From Gemmatimonadaceae bacterium (GTDB lineage: Bacteria; Gemmatimonadota; Gemmatimonadetes; Gemmatimonadales; Gemmatimonadaceae), in the NCBI GenBank assembly GCA_014379355.1, contig JACMLX010000252.1:1-39423 (forward strand): a stretch of DNA of 39,423 nt, in the 5' to 3' direction. A program made the position numbers and the translations under genes. A model generated the notes under the pieces. The model was not told the origin of the DNA, searched no databases, and worked only from the letters and a program-made list of their open reading frames with translations. This document shows, in pieces, positions 29,853 to 35,609 of this stretch (positions within the stretch are counted from its first letter, which is position 1; every line of letters begins with the position of its first letter).

Positions 29853-30044
29853 ATGCCTGTACACGACTCCCGCATAGCGATCGCCCCGTGCGTCGGCACC
29901 TGCCGACGCACGCTGGCGCCGAGTCCGCGCGGCGGTTGGTGCGCAGGAACGGCTGCCTCTGGTATCGGTTTCGGCGGTGGCTGCCCACAGGCAGTCGATC
30001 GCGCGGACCACGCAGGCTTCAGCATGGATATGTGCAGCTCGTAG
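29853..30044 (+). CDS. Candidate small Cys-rich peptide
   Basis: 63-residue frame with five cysteines (APCVGTCRR near the N-terminus, GWCAG, GGGCPQ, and a C-terminal DMCSS). It includes a glycine-rich stretch SGIGFGGGC. An in-frame TTG at 29802 would give 80 residues. No good ribosome binding site precedes the ATG. In favour: a strong promoter about 170 bases upstream and a hairpin terminator 30 bases downstream. Against: third-position GC is about 71 percent, not clearly above background. Could be a modified peptide precursor, a metal-binding peptide, or just part of a non-coding RNA. Confidence 0.35.
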   Translation: MPVHDSRIAIAPCVGTCRRTLAPSPRGGWCAGTAASGIGFGGGCPQAVDRADHAGFSMDMCSS

Positions 30045-30074
30045 TGCACGTCGCCCACTGAAGAAGGAGCGTCT

Positions 30075-30110
30075 GACGCCCCGCCTGCGCACCCTGCCAG
30101 GCGGGGCGTC
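30075..30110 (+). terminator. Hairpin terminator after the small Cys-rich frame
   Basis: Perfect 13-bp stem GACGCCCCGCCTG / CAGGCGGGGCGTC with a 10-base loop. Downstream CTGCGTTTCG has only a short T-run. Positioned 30 bases after the stop of the small frame and about 20 bases before the first long-stem RNA candidate. Confidence 0.7.
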
Positions 30111-30130
30111 CTGCGTTTCGCACCCCGCTT

Positions 30131-30275
30131 CCGAATCACCAGAACATGAAGCCCGTGCAGAGAATCACGCGACTCCCCTGCCGGATCACTTCCGCTGTTC
30201 TGGTGCTTCGGGAATACCACCGATTTGCTCGCCCCCGGAGCGCTCGCGGTGTATCCCCCCACCCCGCTCCGGGGG
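30131..30275 (+). ncRNA. Candidate structured RNA upstream of the tRNA-like element
   Basis: A long stem pairs CCGAATCACCAGAACA (30131-30146) with TGTTCTGGTGCTTCGG (30196-30211): fifteen pairs with a single T/C mismatch, enclosing 49 bases with a possible GCAG/CTGC helix. A second 10-bp stem, CCCCCGGAGC / GCTCCGGGGG, is at 30232-30241 and 30266-30275. No open frame with a ribosome binding site explains the region. It could be an independent RNA, or a 5' domain of the same transcript as the tRNA-like element. The sequence shows only the pairing; function is unknown. Confidence 0.5.
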
Positions 30276-30325
30276 TGGACCAATCCAGATCACCCGGCGT
30301 GTCTGGGCATCTGGCCGCACACCGG

Positions 30326-30451
30326 CGGGATTCGTAGCTCAATGGCTCCACAAGAGCGACGGCATCGCCGCGGGAATTCCACATGCCTGCAGAAGGGTGG
30401 AGCCCACGGATCACGATGCCGGCGATGCGGGTGCAAGTCCCGCCGACCCGT
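30326..30451 (+). ncRNA. tRNA-like RNA with extended arm, upstream of rtcB
   Basis: All tRNA parts appear in order. Acceptor-like stem: CGGG (30326-30329), a 2-base bulge, TCG (30332-30334), pairing with CGACCCG (30444-30450). TA linker. D-arm GCTC / GAGC (30337-30340, 30354-30357) with a 13-base loop starting AATGG. T-arm GCGGG / CCCGC (30427-30431, 30439-30443) with loop TGCAAGT. A 5-base variable loop GCGAT. The anticodon arm is replaced by CGGCATC / GATGCCG (30360-30366, 30415-30421) enclosing 48 bases that can extend as CCGCGGG / CCCACGG and TCCAC / GTGGA. No encoded CCA. It resembles tRNA-mimic Y RNAs or a tRNA with an insertion. Confidence 0.65.
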
Positions 30452-30454
30452 GTC

Positions 30455-30513
30455 CTGTCCTCAACTGGACAGACCCAACTCACCCGGCGCCTGCACCGAC
30501 ACGCAGGCGCCGG
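30455..30513 (+). promoter_or_regulatory. Two leader hairpins between tRNA-like RNA and rtcB
   Basis: CTGTCC / GGACAG (30455-30472, 6 bp) and CCGGCGCCTG / CAGGCGCCGG (30484-30513, 10 bp perfect). The second is strong enough to pause or end transcription but lacks a T-run. They could define the 3' end of the tRNA-like RNA or set the ratio of RNA to rtcB message. AGGTG lies just ahead of the rtcB ATG as a ribosome binding site. Confidence 0.45.
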
Positions 30514-30548
30514 CACACACCACACGCAACAGGCACTGCAGGTGCACC

Positions 30549-31775
30549 ATGACGATCTTTGGTCAGCACGAAGAGAAGACGCTCATCCAGTTCGAACATA
30601 TCCGCGCGCAGGCGGTCCACGCCGCCCTCATGGCCGACGGTCACGTCGGGTACGTGATGCCGATCGGGGGTGTGGCCGCCTACCGCAACCGAATTTCGGT
30701 GGTCGGTGTCGGGTTCGACATCGCATGCGGAAACGCCGCGATCCGCACGAACCTCACGCTCGCGTCACTGGGTGACGACGCGCCGTCGATCCAGGCGGCG
30801 TTGACCACGCTGGCTGACGAAATCGCGGCGATGGTGAGCTTCGGCATCGGTCGAAAGAATCGCGCGAATGACGCCCCGGTGAATCACACCCTGTTCAGCG
30901 ACTCGGCGTGGGACGCAGTACCCGCGACGCATCGTTCCGCGTTGCACGACAAGGCACGCGCGCAGCTCGGGACGGTGGGAAGCGGCAATCACTACGTGGA
31001 CGTGTTCGTCGACGAGACGGGGGCGCTGTGGGTCGGCGTCCACTTCGGGTCGCGCGGGTTCGGACACACGGTGGCGTCGAACTTCCTGGCACTGGGCCAG
31101 GGCAAGGCGTGGGGCGAGCGTGTGCCGGAAACCGAGCTGCTGCTCGATCTGTCCGATCCCATCGGGCATGACTACTGGCAGCTGATGAACCTGGCCGGCG
31201 CGTACGCGTACGCCGGGCGCGAGTGGGTGGCGCGCAAGGTGGTGGCGCTGCTCGGTGGTGACGAGCTCGAATTGGTGCACAACCATCACAACTTCGCATG
31301 GAAGGAAACCCATCATGGCGAAGAAGTGGTCGTGATCCGCAAGGGTGCGACGCCGGCGTTCCCTGGTCAGATGGGGTTCATCGGTGGGTCGATGGGTGAT
31401 GACGCCGTCATCGTGCAGGGTCTTCGGAGCGAAGTCTCGTCGCCGGATATCGTGACGTTGCAGGAGTCGGCGCTGTATTCCACCGTCCATGGCGCGGGGC
31501 GTGTGATGTCGCGTACGCAGGCCGCGGGCAAGCGCAATCGCAGGACAGGGCGTCAGCTGAGCCGAGGTGACGTGTCGCCGGACATGATGCGCAACTGGGT
31601 GCGTGAGAAGGGTGTGATTCTGCGCGGTGGCGGAGTGGACGAGAGTCCGCACGTGTACCGTCGCCTGCCCGATGTGCTCGCAGCCCAGCGCGGGACCGTG
31701 GAGGTGTTGCATGTGTTGCGCCCGCTGATCGTGGTGATGGCGGGCGACAACGAATTCGATCCGTACAAGGATTGA
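30549..31775 (+). CDS. rtcB: RtcB-family RNA ligase
   Basis: GTP- and metal-dependent ligase that joins RNA 2',3'-cyclic phosphate or 3'-phosphate ends to 5'-OH ends. 408 residues. Metal and catalytic residues align with E. coli RtcB: D57 and C60 in FDIACGN, N147 and H148 in GSGNHY, H165 in VHFGSRG, HHN (246-248), and H314 in VHGAGRVMSRT, the histidine that becomes guanylylated. DGHVGYVMPIGGVAAY near the N-terminus marks the short RtcB subfamily, distinct from E. coli. No archease, RtcA or RtcR is encoded in the window. It lies about 100 bases after the tRNA-like RNA on the same strand, and a terminator follows. RNA repair or processing is the expected role. Confidence 0.93.
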   Translation: MTIFGQHEEKTLIQFEHIRAQAVHAALMADGHVGYVMPIGGVAAYRNRISVVGVGFDIACGNAAIRTNLTLASLGDDAPSIQAALTTLADEIAAMVSFGIGRKNRANDAPVNHTLFSDSAWDAVPATHRSALHDKARAQLGTVGSGNHYVDVFVDETGALWVGVHFGSRGFGHTVASNFLALGQGKAWGERVPETELLLDLSDPIGHDYWQLMNLAGAYAYAGREWVARKVVALLGGDELELVHNHHNFAWKETHHGEEVVVIRKGATPAFPGQMGFIGGSMGDDAVIVQGLRSEVSSPDIVTLQESALYSTVHGAGRVMSRTQAAGKRNRRTGRQLSRGDVSPDMMRNWVREKGVILRGGGVDESPHVYRRLPDVLAAQRGTVEVLHVLRPLIVVMAGDNEFDPYKD

Positions 31776-31806
31776 GCGAACGGCGCCTCGATGCGGAAGA
31801 CCGGAG

Positions 31807-31843
31807 TGAGCCATCGTGACTTTTACCAATGCACGATGGCTCA
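31807..31843 (+). terminator. Hairpin terminator after rtcB
   Basis: Perfect 12-bp stem TGAGCCATCGTG / CACGATGGCTCA with a 13-base loop, 31 bases after the rtcB stop. It closes the rtcB transcript. The remaining bases to 32003 show no clear signal. Confidence 0.8.
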
Positions 31844-32003
31844 GTCTGGCCGCGCGGCCCACCCGGCTGCGGAGCGACGTATGAGTGCGCGCGCTCGGTG
31901 ACTGCGCCTGCGTCCGACAGCTGAGCTCGGGGCGGCGGCACGCGTCGTGCCTCAGTGTCCGTTCGCACGTTTGCATCACTGCTTCCCACACAATGCGCAC
32001 ACT

Positions 32004-32513
32004 ATGACATACAAGGAAATGTTTCTGGCGGAGCTCACTGCCGAAGTGAAGCGTTCGCGCCGTGCCATCGAGAACATGCCGGATGGCGACCATGCAGACT
32101 GGAAGCCGCACGACAAGTCAATGCCGTTCGGCTATCTCGCGATGCTGGTCGTGGGCATGCCGTCATGGATTGCGCTGATCGTGAATCAGGATGAGCTGGA
32201 CGTGGCTCCGGTGAAGCCGAATCACGCGCCACCGCCGATGACGACCCGGGCGGACTTCTTCGCTGCCCTCGAGAAAGGGGAGGCCGATGCGCGGAAGGCA
32301 CTCGAGGAGACGACCGACGCGCATCTGGACACGAATTGGAAACTGCTCGCCGCGGGGAACGTCGTGGCCGAGATGACGCGTGCGGAAATGATCCGCGACA
32401 CGTTCAATCATATGGCGCATCATCGCGGCCAGATGACAGTCTATCTGCGTCTGCTGGGTGCACCGGTGCCGGCGCTGTACGGACCCTCTGCAGACGACAA
32501 GCGCTACGAGTGA
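32004..32513 (+). CDS. DinB family protein
   Basis: 169-residue four-helix-bundle protein of the DinB/YfiT-like superfamily, which often binds a metal through three histidines and may act as a thiol transferase. FNHMAHHRGQMTVYLRLLG near the C-terminus is the typical metal-histidine helix. PVPALYGPSADD is a usual C-terminal tail. The start ATG is chosen at MTYKEMFLAEL, which aligns with the family N-terminus. The upstream extension is not family-like. No link to RNA ligation can be read from sequence. Confidence 0.88.
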   Translation: MTYKEMFLAELTAEVKRSRRAIENMPDGDHADWKPHDKSMPFGYLAMLVVGMPSWIALIVNQDELDVAPVKPNHAPPPMTTRADFFAALEKGEADARKALEETTDAHLDTNWKLLAAGNVVAEMTRAEMIRDTFNHMAHHRGQMTVYLRLLGAPVPALYGPSADDKRYE

Positions 32514-32600
32514 TTGGTGGCAGTACGATCGCCGATGCTAACGACGGCGGGCACCGACACGTCCGGCGTCATCGCAAGGTGACGGCGGATCGAGTACACT

Positions 32601-33611
32601 GTGGGCGTGTCGATTCACGCCTCGCCCGCCGTCGCGATCCTGATGAAGAACGAGCTGCTCGGCGACGCGATCACTCACGTTCCGGCCTATCGTGCGCTCC
32701 GCACGGCGCTTCCGGACCATCGCATCGTCGCGCTGTACAAGCACGACACTGCCTGGAATTCGGCGCTCTCGTTCGCGCGACACGAGGTGCTCGACGACAT
32801 CCGGATCAACCAGCCGATCGGAGGCGCCGTGTCAGGAATTCGCGACGCGCTCGCCTCGATCGAGAACCTGACGATGGTGCTCGAGTTCCGCGCCAACCTG
32901 AATGCGTGGAACAGTTTTCTTGCAGCGTCGCGAATGCCCGTGACCTACGTTGCGAATGTGGCGGGATTCATGTTGCGACGCGGTGTGCCGCACGGCATCG
33001 AGCGACGCCCGGAATCGAACATCCATTGTTATCACCGCGTCGTCGAACTCGCCGTCGGTCGCGCGCTGCCGTTCGACTACCATCTCACGCCGCCGGCTGG
33101 CGCAACGGCGCGAGCGGCCGCGCTCATGCCGGCTGAAACGCGCTTCATGCTGCTGGCGTGCGGCAGTCCGCAGAGCAACAAGTTCTGGCCGGCAGAGAAC
33201 TGGGTCGGTCTCGCGCGCCGCATCGCGTCGAAGGGCATTCGGCCGGTATTCCTGATCGGTGTGCAGGAGGAGACTGAGCGCGCGTGGATCGCTCGCGACG
33301 TGCCCGACGCGTTGATCGTCGATCAGGCCGCAGCAGGGGTTCGCGAACAGCTGCCATGGTTGTTCGTCGCGCTGGCGCAACGCGCGGTGGCGGCGGTGAC
33401 TGCCGAGGGCGGCATCGGGCATCTCATCGCCACCACTGGCGTGCCGATCCTGACCATCGCGGGACCGACGAACCCGGTCCGGTGGCGGCCGGTGACGCCG
33501 CATCACTTCATCGCGTGGGCGCGCGAGTTCGGATCGAAGGAGACGGCGGCGGTGCCGCTGTCACACGTGGTCATGCGGATGCAGGAGATGCTCGACTCGG
33601 TCGCGCGCTGA
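32601..33611 (+). CDS. Glycosyltransferase family 9 (heptosyltransferase-like)
   Basis: 336 residues. Rossmann-type N-terminus (VAILMKNELLGDAITHVPAYRALRTALPDHRI) and C-terminal nucleotide-sugar domain with FMLLACGSPQSNKFWPAENWVGLARRI, AVTAEGGIGHLIATTGVPILTIAGPTNPVRW, the usual GT9 signature around the ADP-sugar site. Likely transfers heptose or a related sugar onto lipopolysaccharide core in the cytoplasmic membrane. The start is GTG; a second GTG six bases on is possible. Convergent with the following minus-strand gene. Confidence 0.88.
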   Translation: MGVSIHASPAVAILMKNELLGDAITHVPAYRALRTALPDHRIVALYKHDTAWNSALSFARHEVLDDIRINQPIGGAVSGIRDALASIENLTMVLEFRANLNAWNSFLAASRMPVTYVANVAGFMLRRGVPHGIERRPESNIHCYHRVVELAVGRALPFDYHLTPPAGATARAAALMPAETRFMLLACGSPQSNKFWPAENWVGLARRIASKGIRPVFLIGVQEETERAWIARDVPDALIVDQAAAGVREQLPWLFVALAQRAVAAVTAEGGIGHLIATTGVPILTIAGPTNPVRWRPVTPHHFIAWAREFGSKETAAVPLSHVVMRMQEMLDSVAR

Positions 33612-33698
33612 CGTGTCGCCTGCCGGACCGTAACCGACGATCGCTCGCCCGGACGATTCTCGATCAGTAGGTGACGGCGTGGAATGCTCGAGTTGCCG

Positions 33699-34136
33699 TC
33701 AGGCGTACGGCACCAGCGTGATGGGCGCGCGATGCATCGCCGGCGGAATCTCGGCGTCGGAGATCACACAGAACGCATGATCGGACGGCTGCCCGAGCGA
33801 GGCGTAGTAGATCTGATTGCGTGGCACATGCTCGTATTCTTCCGCGAGAAAGGCGGAGACGAGACACATCTCGGCGCAATTCCCGGCGCGAATATCCGCC
33901 CGGAGTGCGAGCAGGAATTTCGCGAACTTTCGCCCGCCGGCCTTGCCCGTCTCCTCGAATTCCGCCCGGATCTGGTAGATGTAGTTGCCGGAATCATCCT
34001 GATTCGTTTCCCGACGTTGCGCGCGCGGCGTTTCGGGGACGTGCCGCCCTTCGAAGTCGGCTGCGATGAGCTTGTTGCTGCTTTTCACGCCTTCCATGAA
34101 ATAGCGTCGCGAGAGCTCCTTCACGCGATGTCCCAT
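33699..34136 (-). CDS. Possible papain-like or transglutaminase-like protein, unknown function
   Basis: 145 residues with the start MGHRVKELSRRYF. I do not recognise the family with certainty. RAGNCAEMCLVSAFLAEEY followed about 25 residues later by SDHAFCVISDA looks like the Cys-then-His arrangement of papain-like or transglutaminase-like folds seen in some effector toxins and in bacterial deamidases. The usual Trp/Asp segment after the histidine is missing, and the protein ends at LVPYA, so it may be truncated or simply short. A longer frame reaches 34295 but overlaps the beta-propeller gene end. No partner immunity gene is recognisable. Confidence 0.5.
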   Translation of the reverse strand: MGHRVKELSRRYFMEGVKSSNKLIAADFEGRHVPETPRAQRRETNQDDSGNYIYQIRAEFEETGKAGGRKFAKFLLALRADIRAGNCAEMCLVSAFLAEEYEHVPRNQIYYASLGQPSDHAFCVISDAEIPPAMHRAPITLVPYA

Positions 34137-34221
34137 CAACAGATCCGCCACACAACACCTCCGCGAGAGTGTGTCTCCAGGCCGCTCAGTCCGCAGCGAT
34201 CCCGCGCAGGGGCTGACTGCG

Positions 34222-35529
34222 TTATTTTCCGTCCATCTTCCAGAATGTGATTCCGCTCGCCTGCTGCGCGACATCGACCGTACCGACCTTCGCATACGTG
34301 CGCAGGTCGATCACATCGACCTTCCCGGGCTGGGCGCCGACCCCTTCGCTGCTGATGAATGCATAGCGCGAATCGGAACTGATCGCGACGCCGTGCGCGA
34401 CGGTCGTGGACGTCGGGAGCTTCGCGACACTCAGTCCGGTCGCCAGGTCGTAGATCTCGATGCCGGCGCTCTGCTTGAGCGTCGCGACCATGAGCGTGCC
34501 GTTCGGCGTGACGGCGAGATTGTACGGACCACGACCGGTCTTGATGCGACGAGTGATCGCCCAGGTCGCCCGATCGACTTCGATGATCTCGTCGGCCTTG
34601 TTGCAGGCGACGAACACGACCTTGCCATTCGCTGATGGCTGAGCCCAGGTCGGCGAGCAGGTCGCGCTCATCGACACGCCATGTCCCTGACTCGCATCCA
34701 TCTGCATGCCCGCCATTGGAGCCGGCGACGATCCTGTCGCCGGTGCAGCGGGTGTCGTGGCATGCATGTCATGTCCGGCCATCGCGACCACCTTCGCGAT
34801 CGGGCCTTCCTTGCCCTTGGCGAGTGAGAAGCGCCTCGCAACCGCGAAGTTGCGCGTATCGATTTCGACGAGCTGGTCATCCATCATGCAGCCCGAATAC
34901 TGCATCGTGCCACCCGGTTCGATGCGACTGCCGTGTGGCATCGTGCATGTCTCGACCTGTGCCACCTCCGTCATCGTCGGCGTGTAGACGACGCTGATCG
35001 TGCTCGGCACCATCTCGCCGTGCAGATTGAAGTTGGCCGAGAACGAGTACAGACCGTCCGGTGACACATCGAGACTCGCCGGAAACTTGCCGAGGAAGAT
35101 GCCGGGCCCGACGAGCGTGTCGGGACCGAGCTCATACTTCCACAGCTTGCCGTCCGGGGTCCCGTGCCCGGTGGTCATGTAGAGGTATTTGCCGTCAGGA
35201 CTGATCTGCAGACCATGCGGTCCCTCCATCTCGGCAGCCATCTCACCGATGCCGATCGTCTTCTCGACGACGGTGCCAGCGGGTCCGAAGCGCACGCGAT
35301 GGATGCGGTCGGCCGACTCGGCGCCGACGTACACCCAGTAGGTGGCGGTCGGCGCGGTGGGACTCGCCGGCTTCGGGCTCACGGACGGCGCCACGGGGCG
35401 CGTCGGACGCGTGGCGGGCCGCTGTGCCTGGGCGACGGTTGCGCCGGACACGATCAGCGACACACAAATGAGCGAGTGGAGCCGCAGCAGACTTGGCTTG
35501 CGGGGCGTAGTGACGTTGGACATGATCAT
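34222..35529 (-). CDS. Exported YncE-like beta-propeller protein with a Met/His-rich insert
   Basis: 435 residues. The N-terminal signal peptide runs through SGATVAQA (about 30-35). Repeated beta-propeller blades of the YncE or 40-residue YVTN type follow, with GPHGLQISPDGKYLYM, FPASLDVSPDGLYSFS, GPYNLAVTPNGTLMV and VAHGVAISSDSRYAF. An insert near residues 245-285 is rich in Met and His (GHDMH, MAGMQMDASQGHG), suggestive of copper or other soft-metal binding. Second possible ATG at 35523. Divergent from the LVIVD protein with an 80-base gap, so a shared promoter region is likely. Confidence 0.82.
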   Translation of the reverse strand: MIMSNVTTPRKPSLLRLHSLICVSLIVSGATVAQAQRPATRPTRPVAPSVSPKPASPTAPTATYWVYVGAESADRIHRVRFGPAGTVVEKTIGIGEMAAEMEGPHGLQISPDGKYLYMTTGHGTPDGKLWKYELGPDTLVGPGIFLGKFPASLDVSPDGLYSFSANFNLHGEMVPSTISVVYTPTMTEVAQVETCTMPHGSRIEPGGTMQYSGCMMDDQLVEIDTRNFAVARRFSLAKGKEGPIAKVVAMAGHDMHATTPAAPATGSSPAPMAGMQMDASQGHGVSMSATCSPTWAQPSANGKVVFVACNKADEIIEVDRATWAITRRIKTGRGPYNLAVTPNGTLMVATLKQSAGIEIYDLATGLSVAKLPTSTTVAHGVAISSDSRYAFISSEGVGAQPGKVDVIDLRTYAKVGTVDVAQQASGITFWKMDGK

Positions 35530-35609
35530 CGCTCGATGTGCCGTCAGTACGACACAGCAGTGCACCCGTGGTATTCGCAGCACTCCACCCGTTTCGGGGA
35601 GTACGTGTC

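Noticed and set aside
30326-30451. Ordinary tRNA gene
   Set aside because: The anticodon stem-loop is replaced by a 48-base insert, the acceptor has a 2-base bulge, the T-loop lacks the second T of TTC and no CCA is encoded. Kept as a tRNA-like RNA instead.
30225-30548. N-terminal extension of rtcB (open frame from 30225)
   Set aside because: It would translate the hairpins and the tRNA-like RNA. The E. coli-like RtcB start aligns with the ATG at 30549, which has AGGTG before it.
26735-34300. Ro60/Rsr, archease, RtcA or RtcR gene that would complete a known RNA-repair operon
   Set aside because: None of the open frames around rtcB shows a Ro60 HEAT-repeat ring, archease, cyclase or CARF-sigma54 pattern.
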